Source: CBDCPI01 sp965220245 (GTDB taxonomy: Bacteria > Chloroflexota > Dehalococcoidia > Lucifugimonadales > UBA3495). From it: a stretch of DNA of 64,000 nt. Shown in pieces: positions 41,400 to 50,326 of this stretch. The stretch covers positions 62,001 to 126,000 of the forward strand of contig CBDCPI010000014.1 of NCBI GenBank assembly GCA_965220245.1. Direction: 5' to 3'. Position 1 is the first letter of the stretch. Each line of letters starts with the position of its first letter. A program made the position numbers and the translations under genes. A model generated the notes under the pieces. The model saw only the letters and a program-made list of their open reading frames with translations, was not told the DNA's origin and made no database searches.

Positions 41400-43477
41400 C
41401 GGTCGCCATCGTGGCTGGCGTGGTGGCTTTGATTTTTGCCGCTATAACCGCGGTCAGGGTGCTGGCAGCCGATTCCGGCGACCAGCGGATGCGGGAGATC
41501 GGCGACGCCATTCGCACCGGGGCCGCGGCCTTTCTGCGGCGCGAGTACATGGCGCTGCTGCCCTTCGCCTTGATTGTGACGATAGTCCTGGGCGTGCTGG
41601 ACTACACTTTGTTCACCCACGAATTGGCTGCGCCGGCCACCGCGATTTCCTACGTGGCCGGCACCATCTGCTCTGCCCTGGCCGGGTTCGTCGGGATGAA
41701 CGTGGCGGTGCGGGCCAACGTGCGGACCGCCGCCGCCGCGCAACGTGGCCTAAACCCCGCTCTCCGTGTCGCTTTCTCCAGCGGCTCGGTGATGGGGATA
41801 ACTGTGGTGGGCATTGGGCTGCTGGGCGTTACTATCCTGTACCTGATTTTCCAGAACATTAACGCCGTGGCCGGGTTCGGCTTCGGGGCCAGTTCCATCG
41901 CCCTGTTCGCCCGGGTAGGCGGCGGCATTTTCACCAAGGCCGCCGACGTGGGTTCCGACTTGGTGGGCAAGGTGGAGGCGGGCATACCGGAGGACGACCC
42001 TCGCAATCCCGGCGTCATCGCCGACAATGTGGGCGACAACGTGGGCGACGTGGCCGGCATGGGCGCCGACCTGTTCGAGTCCTACGTAGGTAGCATTATC
42101 TCCGCGGTGGCGCTGTCGGCCAGTGCAGTGGCCCTGGCGGTGGGCGGCGGCGCTTCCGAATTCACCGACTCCCAGGCGGTGTTCCCGATGCTGCTGGCCG
42201 GCTCCGGCATCGTCGCCTCTATTCTGGGCACCTTTGTCGTCCGCAGCGGCGAGCAGGCCGACTTCGAGCGGCTGCTATGGGCGCTGCGCTACGGGATTTT
42301 CGCCGCCGGTGGGCTGCTGATTATCTTTGCCGCCGTGCTTACCATCACCCTTACCAATAACTGGTGGTGGTTCGGCTGTGTTGTCGTCGGCCTGGTAGCC
42401 GGCACAATTATCGGGCTGGCCACCGAATACTACACTTCCTACAGCTACAGCCCTACTAAGAGGGTCTCCGAGTCGTCGCAGACCGGGGCCGCCACGGTAA
42501 TCATCAGCGGTATCGCTACCGGTATGATGAGCACCCTAATTCCGGTGGTCTGCGTGTCCGTGGCTATTCTGCTGGCCTACTGGTTCGCCGGGTTTTATGG
42601 TGTGGCGCTGGCCGGGGTCGGGTTGCTTTCCACCTTGGGCATTACGCTGGCCACCGACGCCTACGGCCCCGTGGCTGACAACGCCGGCGGCATCGCCGAG
42701 CAGGCCAACCTGGATCCGCAGGTGCGCGAGCGCACCGATGCGCTGGACGCCTTGGGCAACACCACGGCAGCTACCGGCAAGGGTTTCGCCATCGGGTCGG
42801 CGGCCCTCACCTCCCTGGCGCTGCTGGCCGCCTACTCGGTCAGCGCTGGCCTGATTAACATCGGGGCCGACGGGAAGCTGGTGGCCGGAGAGGTCGGCAT
42901 TAACCTGTTGCGGCCGCAGATTCTAGTTGGCTTGGTGATTGGCGCAATGCTGCCCTTCATCTTCTCAGCACTGACCATGCAGGCAGTGAGCCGCGCCGCC
43001 CAAGGCATCGTCGACGAAGTACGTCGCCAGTTCCGGGAAATCCCCGGACTGATGGAAGGCACCGCCAGCCCGGACTCCGCCCGTTGCGTGGACATCAGCA
43101 CGCGGGGCGCCCTGCGAGAAATGATTCTGCCCGGCGTGATGGCCGTCGTCGCCCCCATCGCCACCGGCTTTATCTTGGGCGAGGCTGCCTTGGGCGGTCT
43201 GCTCATCGGCGCAGTGGCGGCGGGCTTTATGCTGGCCATCATGATGGCCAGCGCCGGAGGCGCTTGGGACAACGCCAAGAAGTACGTGGAGTTGGGCAAT
43301 TACGGCGGCAAGGGGTCCGAGGCGCACAAGGCCGCTGTCGAGGGCGATGTGGTCGGAGATCCCTTCAAGGACACCTCCGGCCCTTCGCTAAATATCCTGC
43401 TCAAGTTGATGGCCATCGTTTCCCTAGTGTTTGCGCCGGTATTCCTCGAGGTGAAGCCGCTCTTGGATAAGATCTAA
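41387..43477 (+). CDS. hppA: Membrane-bound proton/sodium-pumping pyrophosphatase, K+-dependent type
   Basis: Couples pyrophosphate hydrolysis to ion pumping. 696 residues with about 16 membrane helices. The pyrophosphate-binding motifs DVGSDLVGKVEAGIPEDDPRNPGVIADNVGDNVGD and ADNAGGIAEQ are complete. The K+-dependence site reads GNTTAATGKG (457-466): Ala where K+-independent enzymes have Lys. Pumping specificity (H+ versus Na+) cannot be told safely. The start is TTG at 41387 with GGGGA upstream. The gene ends 4 bases before a convergent neighbour. Confidence 0.96.
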   Translation: MESITVAIVAGVVALIFAAITAVRVLAADSGDQRMREIGDAIRTGAAAFLRREYMALLPFALIVTIVLGVLDYTLFTHELAAPATAISYVAGTICSALAGFVGMNVAVRANVRTAAAAQRGLNPALRVAFSSGSVMGITVVGIGLLGVTILYLIFQNINAVAGFGFGASSIALFARVGGGIFTKAADVGSDLVGKVEAGIPEDDPRNPGVIADNVGDNVGDVAGMGADLFESYVGSIISAVALSASAVALAVGGGASEFTDSQAVFPMLLAGSGIVASILGTFVVRSGEQADFERLLWALRYGIFAAGGLLIIFAAVLTITLTNNWWWFGCVVVGLVAGTIIGLATEYYTSYSYSPTKRVSESSQTGAATVIISGIATGMMSTLIPVVCVSVAILLAYWFAGFYGVALAGVGLLSTLGITLATDAYGPVADNAGGIAEQANLDPQVRERTDALDALGNTTAATGKGFAIGSAALTSLALLAAYSVSAGLINIGADGKLVAGEVGINLLRPQILVGLVIGAMLPFIFSALTMQAVSRAAQGIVDEVRRQFREIPGLMEGTASPDSARCVDISTRGALREMILPGVMAVVAPIATGFILGEAALGGLLIGAVAAGFMLAIMMASAGGAWDNAKKYVELGNYGGKGSEAHKAAVEGDVVGDPFKDTSGPSLNILLKLMAIVSLVFAPVFLEVKPLLDKI

Positions 43478-43481
43478 AAGG

Positions 43482-43829
43482 CTACTCCTTAATTTCGGCG
43501 GTCCAGACTTTGACCCGGCCGCGCTTGATACCCCCGGCCCCAATCTCTCCGGGTTCCATGTCCGCGTCTCCGGTCTCGATAAACCCCAAGGTGCCCAAAA
43601 TGCCCGGTTTGCGCCGCGCGGGGAAAGTTGGGCTACCCGGATTAACCAGGATAACTCCGTCAAAGTCGCAAACTAGCTCATAGTGGGTGTCGCCAAACAC
43701 CACGATGTCCACCGCTTGGCCGAACTTCCGCCGGAAGATGCCGGTTGCTTGGCCTTGGGGAAGGATTAAGTCGGAACCATCGGCGCTGGTGTCGATGCGG
43801 GGAGCGGGCCACTGGATGTCGTGGGTCAT
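43482..43829 (-). CDS. YfcE/MJ0936-type phosphodiesterase, C-terminal half
   Basis: 115 residues starting MTHDIQWP, the middle strand of the phosphodiesterase fold, then VVFGDTHYELV and GVILVNPGSPTFPAR, the family's C-terminal signature. The usual GHTH metal motif is GDTH. The start overlaps the stop of the N-terminal half by four bases (ATGA). The last roughly 35 residues extend beyond the normal family end. Confidence 0.7.
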   Translation of the reverse strand: MTHDIQWPAPRIDTSADGSDLILPQGQATGIFRRKFGQAVDIVVFGDTHYELVCDFDGVILVNPGSPTFPARRKPGILGTLGFIETGDADMEPGEIGAGGIKRGRVKVWTAEIKE

Positions 43830-44080
43830 GCCATTTTCACGCCGTCGGCGTCTAGCACCCGGGTGGGAAAGACCAGCCGGTCGCCAGGCTCGGTGGGGTC
43901 TTCATAGCCCCGTACTGCCTTCACCGGGGCCACTGTTTCGAGGCAGTCCAGCACCCCCAAGCACTCCAGGTCCCCGCTGTGGAGGATCAAGTCCACGCCC
44001 CGCAGCGATTGCAATATCTGCCGGGGCAGGTCCCAGCCGCTGCCGGCCGAGTGGGTGTCGGATATTAGTCCAATTCTCAT
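43826..44080 (-). CDS. YfcE/MJ0936-type phosphodiesterase, N-terminal half
   Basis: 84 residues: MRIGLISDTHSAG (Asp-x-His metal motif), LILHSGDLECLGVLD and VKAVRGYEDP, where the family has GNxD. Then FPTRVLDADGVKMA and stop, exactly before the strand that begins the next ORF. Both halves together equal one normal enzyme. The Asn is lost here and a His is lost in the C-terminal half, so activity is doubtful even if both are made. Confidence 0.7.
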   Translation of the reverse strand: MRIGLISDTHSAGSGWDLPRQILQSLRGVDLILHSGDLECLGVLDCLETVAPVKAVRGYEDPTEPGDRLVFPTRVLDADGVKMA

Positions 44081-44116
44081 CGTGGGTTGGGCGCCTTAGG
44101 TTGTGGTGAAACCGGC

Positions 44117-44689
44117 TTAATTCCGGTTTTCCCACAGAGCGAAGTAGTCGGGAGAATCGCCGCGCATGGCCTCGGTCAACTCCTCGCGCTCCAGATGTTG
44201 CAGCGCGGCTTTTTCGTCCTCGATAAGCCGGAGCAAGTCCGGTTCCCACTGGGACACCCCGGTCTCCCCACAGTGTTCTTTCACTATCCGCTTAAGTCCC
44301 TCTAAGACTACTTGGGGTTGGGCAGCCAGAGCGCCGCCGCTGATGATAAAGACGATCACGGTGGGAATTGCTTCCGCGTCGGGGGCAACTCCCAACCGTT
44401 CCAGGATGAAGGTCATGGCAATATCCCTGATGGCCTCCTCCAACCGTAACGGGAGATTGATGAGGTGGGCAAAAGAGAACTCGTTTTCCGCACGGACCGC
44501 GTCACTTATTTCGACTTGGACCGTCTCGAAAAAGTCGTGGGTAAACACTTCCGAGGTGTTGAGTAAAGTGATCTTTGCCGGCTGCTCCCGGAGGTCTATG
44601 GCAAGGAACTCTTTGGTGTGAGGAAAGATGCAAAGATGGAGGTCAGGGTTGTCACCATTTGGTAAGCGGGTATTGAATAGTTCTTCCAT
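44117..44689 (-). CDS. Uncharacterised soluble protein
   Basis: 190 residues with mixed alpha/beta character. Notable stretches are ITLLNTSEVFTHDFFETVQVEI, a hydrophobic strand TVIVFIISGGALAA that is too short and polar-flanked for a sure membrane helix, and an acidic C-terminus. I recognise no family. It sits between the GT20 gene and the split phosphodiesterase on the same strand, 63 bases downstream of the GT20 stop. Confidence 0.65.
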   Translation of the reverse strand: MEELFNTRLPNGDNPDLHLCIFPHTKEFLAIDLREQPAKITLLNTSEVFTHDFFETVQVEISDAVRAENEFSFAHLINLPLRLEEAIRDIAMTFILERLGVAPDAEAIPTVIVFIISGGALAAQPQVVLEGLKRIVKEHCGETGVSQWEPDLLRLIEDEKAALQHLEREELTEAMRGDSPDYFALWENRN

Positions 44690-44752
44690 AGACTGAGGCT
44701 CTCCTGTTGTGGTCCGCCTCTGGCTGGGGTTCTCCTTAGGTTAGGGCTCTGG

Positions 44753-46270
44753 CTACAACAACCGGCCAATGTCTTCCAATTGGCAGCAAATCCAGTTGGT
44801 GACGTCCTCTCGGCACACCGCCGAAATTAGCTGCGAGGCGCGGCGTTTGCGGTCTTGGGCCGGCATGGTGATGGCCTGGTACAGAGCGTCCATAGTCCCT
44901 TCGATGTCTGTTGGAGATATTGACAAGGCTCCTTCACCGAGTTGGTGATGGACGCCGCTGCTCTCCGACAATACTAGCACGCCATCTCGGGTATTCACTA
45001 CCGGGCCTTCCTTGGCCACTAGGTTCATGCCCTCAACGATGGTATTGACCAGTAGAGCGTCGTAGAGCTTCATCCCGGCGATGGCTTGGGTGTAGTTGTT
45101 TTCGATGAACGTCTGGACCGGCTGCCATTCCTCGTTGCCAAAGGTATTGTTTATTTGATTGATCACTTGTTGAATCTCATCCATGTACCGCTGATATTGG
45201 CGAATGTGGGTCCGGGAGGGCACCAAGAAGGCTAGGAAATTCACCTTGCCGCACAACTCCGGATGGCGGGCCAGCAACAACTCGTAAGCTTTGAAGCCGC
45301 GGATGATGTTCTTGTTGGGTTCGGCCCGGTCAATGCGCATGATGGTGTGTTCACCGCACAAAGGGGCAAGCCGCGATTCATAGTCCAAGGCCCGGGGCGA
45401 GTTGGCGATCCGTTGCACCTCGGCCACATTTATGGATAGCGGGTAGACTTTGATGCCGGTACGGTGGCCCTTCCAGTCAATCACCCAGTTCTTGTGGTCC
45501 ACTTCCGCTTTCGGCAGGAACTCTTCGACGGTGTCCAAAAAGCTGCGGCCATCTTGAGGTGTCTGGAAGCCCAGCAAGTCGGTGGCGCACAAGCCGGAAC
45601 AAATCTGCCGGGTAATGTAGCTGGGGATCATTTGCCAATATCGGGGCGCCGGCCAGGGAATGTGTATGAAATGCTGGATAACAGCGTCCGGGCATTCGGC
45701 CCGTACGTACTCCGGCATGAGGTACAAGTGGTAGTCGTGACCGACGACGATGGGCGGCTCCCGGGACTCTCGGGCCTCTTGAACCACCGCTTGGGCAAAG
45801 GACCGGTTTACCGGGATGTACCCGGTTTCCCAAGCGTCATGCACTGAGGCGTCGACGTTGGGGTTGTAGGGCGGGTTCCACATATAGTGTTGCAGGAACC
45901 AGAGAAGTGGATTACATAAGATGTTGTAGTACTTGTGGTAGGCGCGGCGAGGAGTGACCACGTAGCGCAGGTTTATCTTATGGCCAGGCAGCGGCGACTT
46001 TAACCGGCCGCCTTGCCCGTTGTTAGCAACCGCCCGGTCCCCTTCCCCCATAGCGCTGGCTACCCAAGTAAATTCCACGCTCTGGGATAGAGAGCTAAAG
46101 GCGGTGACCACGCTGCCGCTGCCCCGGCGGGCTTCCGGCCGGCCTTCGGCAGTCATTTGGTGCTCAACGGGGCCCCGGTTACTGGCTAGAATCAGCGGCC
46201 GTTGCGAGAGGACGGCGCCGCACAGCTCTTGCAACTGGGTCAAACGTTGATCGTGACTGGCCTCGTCCAT
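44753..46270 (-). CDS. otsA: GT20 glycosyltransferase (trehalose-6-phosphate synthase-like)
   Basis: Transfers a sugar from a nucleotide sugar, classically making trehalose-6-phosphate for osmoprotection. About 505 residues from the ATG at 46270; the frame is open to a TTG at 46318. Seen are ASNRGPVE, VGHDYHLYLMPEYVR, FIHIPWPAPRYW, RIDRAEPNKNIIRGFKAYELLL and NTIVEGMNLVAKEGPVVN. The EPNKNIIRGF variant, rather than LDYTKG, is seen in OtsA-like subgroups that include pseudo-glycosyltransferases, so the product is uncertain. No otsB phosphatase is adjacent; the HAD protein upstream could serve. Confidence 0.85.
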   Translation of the reverse strand: MDEASHDQRLTQLQELCGAVLSQRPLILASNRGPVEHQMTAEGRPEARRGSGSVVTAFSSLSQSVEFTWVASAMGEGDRAVANNGQGGRLKSPLPGHKINLRYVVTPRRAYHKYYNILCNPLLWFLQHYMWNPPYNPNVDASVHDAWETGYIPVNRSFAQAVVQEARESREPPIVVGHDYHLYLMPEYVRAECPDAVIQHFIHIPWPAPRYWQMIPSYITRQICSGLCATDLLGFQTPQDGRSFLDTVEEFLPKAEVDHKNWVIDWKGHRTGIKVYPLSINVAEVQRIANSPRALDYESRLAPLCGEHTIMRIDRAEPNKNIIRGFKAYELLLARHPELCGKVNFLAFLVPSRTHIRQYQRYMDEIQQVINQINNTFGNEEWQPVQTFIENNYTQAIAGMKLYDALLVNTIVEGMNLVAKEGPVVNTRDGVLVLSESSGVHHQLGEGALSISPTDIEGTMDALYQAITMPAQDRKRRASQLISAVCREDVTNWICCQLEDIGRLL

Positions 46271-46397
46271 GGCCTCCCCACCACCAGGAAGGTCTTTATT
46301 CTCCACCCATACCGCCAAGGTGCTGCCAATTCCTCCGCACCTAGGCCGGTAAAAGAGCAGAGGAACACATTTCTAGCTTAAATTTAGAGGTAAATCG

Positions 46398-46426
46398 AAG
46401 TTAGCATTTCGACTATACCGTGTCAA
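46398..46426 (-). promoter_or_regulatory. Promoter of the GT20 gene
   Basis: On the minus strand TTGACA (46426-46421), a 17-bp spacer and TAACTT (46403-46398), about 128 bases before the ATG at 46270. It lies just behind the stop codon of the HAD gene, so the GT20 gene is probably separately transcribed. Confidence 0.6.
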
Positions 46427-46437
46427 GACAAACAGTC

Positions 46438-47217
46438 CTAGGGAGAAATGGCCCGTCCCGCCAACTGCGCGACGGCTTCAACCACCAGACCGAGGTTGTC
46501 CACGGTGGCGTCGGCTTCCGTTTCGGGGTCTGACGGGTCTTCCCTCTCATAAAAGCCTGAAATCCACACTGTCTTCATCCCAGAGCGTTTGGCCCCCACC
46601 ACGTCGTTTACTACGTGGTCTCCCACATGGACGGTTTCCGATGGCTCCGCGCCAATTCCCCGCAAAGCAATTCGGAATATCTCATTGTTGGGTTTGGCCA
46701 GCTTTACCTCATCGGAAAAGGTTAGGGTGTCGAAATACTCCAGTAGGCCCTCTTGTTTGAGGTAGGAACGAAAGGTGGCGCCGGGCGTCATTCCCGTGTT
46801 GGAGATTAGTCCTAAACGAAAGTCCATACCCTTCAGGCGGCTTAATACTGCTTGGGCGTCGGGATGGGTAGTGGGAGGTTGCATGAGGAAAGAGTCGGCA
46901 TAGACCCGAAGAATTTGGTAAATCGTGGCTTGGCCCAGACGGTCTACCAGTCCCGGGGAGATATTGTTGATGAAAATCTCAACCTGCTCCCGAAAGGAAA
47001 CGTCGAGTAGCCGGTCCCTGACCTGACGGCAATGGCGATAGCAGGCGCGGTAGGCTTCCCGGATGTGGTCTAGCTCATACTCCTCGCCGAAGTGGGCCAG
47101 AGCATCCCGGGCGCCCTCCAACCGCACCAAAGCTCTCGCTTGCCCCTTCTCTCTATTATCGAGGAGCAAAGTCTGCCATAAATCGAAGGTTACAGTGTTA
47201 ATGTCAGCCACGGGCAT
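46438..47217 (-). CDS. HAD family hydrolase
   Basis: 259 residues from MPVADINT at 47217; the longer frame overlaps the amidase gene and lacks family character. HAD motif I is VTFDLWQTLLLD, with Trp in place of the usual second Asp, a variant common in this subclass. Motif II is LGLISNTG, motif III KPNNEIF, and motif IV VGDHVVNDVVGAKRSGM. An alpha-helical cap lies between residues 20 and 110. Probably a phosphatase or dehalogenase-like enzyme of unknown substrate. Confidence 0.88.
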   Translation of the reverse strand: MPVADINTVTFDLWQTLLLDNREKGQARALVRLEGARDALAHFGEEYELDHIREAYRACYRHCRQVRDRLLDVSFREQVEIFINNISPGLVDRLGQATIYQILRVYADSFLMQPPTTHPDAQAVLSRLKGMDFRLGLISNTGMTPGATFRSYLKQEGLLEYFDTLTFSDEVKLAKPNNEIFRIALRGIGAEPSETVHVGDHVVNDVVGAKRSGMKTVWISGFYEREDPSDPETEADATVDNLGLVVEAVAQLAGRAISP

Positions 47218-47288
47218 TCGTTCCAGTAGATTCTTTTTCGAGATGCGGATTTCCGTCTGCTGTCTCTGGGGCGAGGTCAAAAAGAAGA

Positions 47289-48701
47289 TTAAATGGGTGG
47301 CCGGCGCTGGCCCCATTGAGTCGCTTGCTCATAGGCGTGGGCGGCCCGGAGGACGGTTAATTCATCGAAGGCCCGGCCGGCTAGTTGTAGACCGATGGGC
47401 AAGCCGACATCGGAGAAGCCGCAAGGGATGGATATGGCTGGCGTACCGGTGATGTTGTAGGGGCGAGTGTACTGGGTGAGCGCCGGCGTTGTGCCCAAGG
47501 TGTGTTCACCGGCTTGCACCCGGGCGGCCAGCAATTGCGGCGCGGTTACCGGCTCGGTGGGCCCGGCGAGCAGATCGACGTCGGCCAACAAGTCCCGTAC
47601 CTGCCGGTCGAACAGGGTCCTGGCTTGCTGGGCCCGGAGGTAGTCCGCCGAGCTAATGAATAGCCCGGCTTCTAGGCGTAGCCTTACCGGCGGGTACAGC
47701 TTGTCGCCGTCCTTGGCCAGCAAGTCTCGATGATACGCTGCGGCTTCGGCCATCAGGATGGCGGTGGAGATAGGTTGGGAGTCTGGAAACATGGGGAAAG
47801 AGACCTCGGTCACCACCGCGCCCATGTCTTCCAGCAGGTTGAGGGCGTCCCGGACGGCTTGGCCGACCTGAGGGTCTAATGGAGCCTCGAAGTACTCTTT
47901 AGGGACCCCGATGCGCAGCCCTTGAACATAGCCGGTGAGAGCCGTGGTGTAGTCCGGAACCTCTACCACCGCAGACGCCACGTCCTTCGGATCGTGTCCG
48001 GCGATAACGTTCATGGTCAGTGCGGCGTCTTCCACCGTCCGGACCATTGGTCCGGGGTGGTCCAAGCACCAAGAAAGCGGGGTAAGACCGTAGCGGCTGA
48101 CCAAGCCGTAGGTGGGCTTTAGCCCCACGATTCCACAAAGAGCGGCGGGGATCCGTATTGAGCCGCCGGTGTCGCTGCCGGTGGTAATGGTACACTGGCC
48201 GGCGGCGGCGGCCGAGCCTGAACCGCCGCTGGAGCCGCCCGTCACCAGTTCGGGGTCCCAAGGGTTGTGCATGTGCCCGTAGTCGGGGTTCTCTCCGGTG
48301 GGCCCATAAGCAAACTGGTGCATGTTCAGCTTGCCCAAGAGGATGGCACCGGCTTCGCGGAACCGGGTGGCAACGGTGCAGTCATCTTGGGGTAAGAAGT
48401 TGTCGAAAATCTTCGATCCGGAAGTCGTCCGTACCCCGGCGGTGTTGTACAAGTCCTTGAGACCCACCGGAATTCCGTGCAAGGGTCCCCGGTAATTCCC
48501 GCGTTGAATATCGGATTCCGCTCGCCGGGCTGCCGCTCGGGCTTCGTCGGGCAGCAGGGTGATAAACGAGTTCAAGACCGGTTCGGTAGCCTCGATCCGC
48601 GCCAAATGGGCGTCGATGACCTCGACTGGCGAGACCTCCTTGGCCTCAATCAGCTTCGAAAGCTGTCCGGCGCTCATATAGCACAGCTCAAGCGGGTCCA
48701 C
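47289..48701 (-). CDS. Amidase signature family hydrolase (GatA/AtzE-like)
   Basis: 470 residues starting at GTG 48701 with GGAGG at ideal spacing. The triad is complete: Lys in IPVGLKDLYN, Ser in TGGSSGGSGSAAAAG and the nucleophile in GSDTGGSIRIP. It is closer to GatA than the amidase at 18879 (FGPTGENPDYGHMHNPWD region). No gatB is present, so a role in tRNA amidation is unlikely. A small GatC/AtzG-like gene lies 149 bases upstream on the same strand, which suggests an AtzE-type heteromeric amidase. Confidence 0.92.
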   Translation of the reverse strand: MDPLELCYMSAGQLSKLIEAKEVSPVEVIDAHLARIEATEPVLNSFITLLPDEARAAARRAESDIQRGNYRGPLHGIPVGLKDLYNTAGVRTTSGSKIFDNFLPQDDCTVATRFREAGAILLGKLNMHQFAYGPTGENPDYGHMHNPWDPELVTGGSSGGSGSAAAAGQCTITTGSDTGGSIRIPAALCGIVGLKPTYGLVSRYGLTPLSWCLDHPGPMVRTVEDAALTMNVIAGHDPKDVASAVVEVPDYTTALTGYVQGLRIGVPKEYFEAPLDPQVGQAVRDALNLLEDMGAVVTEVSFPMFPDSQPISTAILMAEAAAYHRDLLAKDGDKLYPPVRLRLEAGLFISSADYLRAQQARTLFDRQVRDLLADVDLLAGPTEPVTAPQLLAARVQAGEHTLGTTPALTQYTRPYNITGTPAISIPCGFSDVGLPIGLQLAGRAFDELTVLRAAHAYEQATQWGQRRPPI

Positions 48702-48850
48702 TATGTTCCTCCGAGGTCAACGCGCCGCAGGCGCCCCCAGGCCCCATATAGGAGACCCGGCACGGGTCCCGCGTAGCACGCAAAAGTAAGAGATGTTAAC
48801 CTCCGGCACTGGCGCGCTGGCGGTAGTCTTTCTTGGTGGGTGCGTGGCGG

Positions 48851-49045
48851 CTACTCCCCGGCCGGCTTAAAGGCCATGTCGGGCTCGGCCCCGCTCACGT
48901 CGATGTTCTTAAGAGAGCCAAGGCCGGCCAATGTGGCTAGGACGAAGTCAAAAAGCTCGTCGCCATGATCGCCGCTAACGTCAATACCGGATGCGGCCGC
49001 CAAGGTGGTGAACGCTTCTCGGGATAACGGTTGATCGGCAGCCAT
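48851..49045 (-). CDS. Small GatC/AtzG-like protein
   Basis: 64 residues from MAADQPLS at 49045, which has GGGAG 5 bases upstream. The sequence is LSREAFTTLAAASGIDVSGDHGDELFDFVLATLAGLGSLKNIDVSGAEPDMAF. The helical pair and the ending around DVSGAEP match the end of GatC-fold proteins (ID.SGVEP). Such proteins stabilise their amidase partner. The gene directly precedes the GatA/AtzE-like amidase. Confidence 0.6.
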   Translation of the reverse strand: MAADQPLSREAFTTLAAASGIDVSGDHGDELFDFVLATLAGLGSLKNIDVSGAEPDMAFKPAGE

Positions 49046-49335
49046 TACGTCTCCCATCCTTCTCCAAGCGCGTAAAGATAGCCTAGAGTTGTCCGTTGGA
49101 CATTATGGCCCAGCAACGGGTTTCGTTGCAACCAACGGTCCAACGGGACCGGGATAGCCTGCCGGGACCGTAGGTACGGGACCGTAGGTAAGGGAAACGG
49201 GCCGATTCGATCTTGGCAAACCTGACGTGGCAAAACCTGGGGACGCCAATTATTATGGAGAGACGCTCCAAAAGGGCCGTTTAAGGATACCTTGGTATCC
49301 GGGATACGGGGTGTCCGAAGAACCCGGGAGACTGC

Positions 49336-50190
49336 TTGCTGTACTGCTCCAACTGTGGCGCCCCTGCTGGCGAAGCTCGTGACCATCAGCCCTCCTACTG
49401 CGCCCACTGCGGCCATCCCCTAGACGCTTCCCCTAGGCCCATCCACGCTACACCAGCGGAAGATAGCGGGGACGGTTGGGGGCCCGAGCCAGGCCCCCCT
49501 TTAGGAACGGTCCCTTGGAGGAGTGGACAAGTAGCCCTTGGGGTTTTTCTGCTGCTGGTTGCTCTCATACCGGTGACGGCAATTGCCATCGGAGTCGAGC
49601 ATCTAGCCGGACGCTACCAGGCTGCGCTGGCAGCCTGGGTTAGCGTCCACGTCATGGGCTTGGCCATAGTAGCGGTGGTCTGGCGGCTGGGGCTACGCCG
49701 TACCAGATCGCCGCTATCCCACTTGGGGCTGGCCCCCTTAGTCTTTCCCAAGCCCAAAGCGATTTTGCTGGCAGTGGGAGTTCTGGGCGCCAGCTTGGGG
49801 TTTACCGCGGTCTACGGCATAGTCGTGGAGTTGCTCGATTTAGACCAGTTGTCGCCGCCAGACATCACCGCCGACATCGCCTTTCCCGGTTTGGGAGTGG
49901 TGTTAACCTTTCAGGCGCTGGCCCTGGTTACCCCGTTAACCGAAGAGGTGTTTTTTCGGGGGTTTGTCTTTGCCGGACTAGTCTCTAGCCTGGGTGTGGG
50001 TTGGGCCGGGGTCGTGAGCGCCTTGGTCTTCTGTTGCTTCCACGTGACCCCCGGAGTCCTAATCCCGGTTTTCGTTACCGGATTGCTCCTAGCCTGGCTT
50101 TACCACCGCACCGGGTCCCTCTGGCCCGGAGTCCTAGCCCACGCCGGGCAGAACGCACTAGCCGTAGCGGTGGGGGTGTACGTTGGCTAG
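49336..50190 (+). CDS. CPBP family intramembrane metalloprotease with zinc ribbon
   Basis: 284 residues. An N-terminal zinc ribbon (YCSNCGAPAG, YCAHCGHPL) is followed by a Pro/Gly-rich linker and about seven or eight membrane helices. The CPBP (Rce1-like) motifs are EEVFFRGFVF, a histidine in CCFHVTPGV, and HAGQN near the C-terminus. The start is TTG at 49336 after GGGAG. Bacterial members have roles in bacteriocin immunity or membrane protein processing; the role here is unknown. Confidence 0.88.
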   Translation: MLYCSNCGAPAGEARDHQPSYCAHCGHPLDASPRPIHATPAEDSGDGWGPEPGPPLGTVPWRSGQVALGVFLLLVALIPVTAIAIGVEHLAGRYQAALAAWVSVHVMGLAIVAVVWRLGLRRTRSPLSHLGLAPLVFPKPKAILLAVGVLGASLGFTAVYGIVVELLDLDQLSPPDITADIAFPGLGVVLTFQALALVTPLTEEVFFRGFVFAGLVSSLGVGWAGVVSALVFCCFHVTPGVLIPVFVTGLLLAWLYHRTGSLWPGVLAHAGQNALAVAVGVYVG

Positions 50191-50326
50191 CGGTAGGTCA
50201 CCAGTAAGGTACGCCGGTGCGGGTGTCCGTCAAGTTTTTGCGAAACCTTCCCTTCGGAGCTTTTGTCGTTCTTGCACCATAGGCTTATAATGCCCTCGTG
50301 CCAACCGCTCGCCCCGCGAGGCCGCT

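Noticed and set aside
41353..41862. 170-codon frame overlapping the hppA 5' end
   Set aside because: Arg/Gly/Ala-rich shadow of the pyrophosphatase, which has the real family sequence in another frame.
49045..49416. Open frame upstream of the CPBP protease gene on the minus strand
   Set aside because: It overlaps the protease start and shows no domain. The gap only contains a short repeated GGGACCGTAGGTA.
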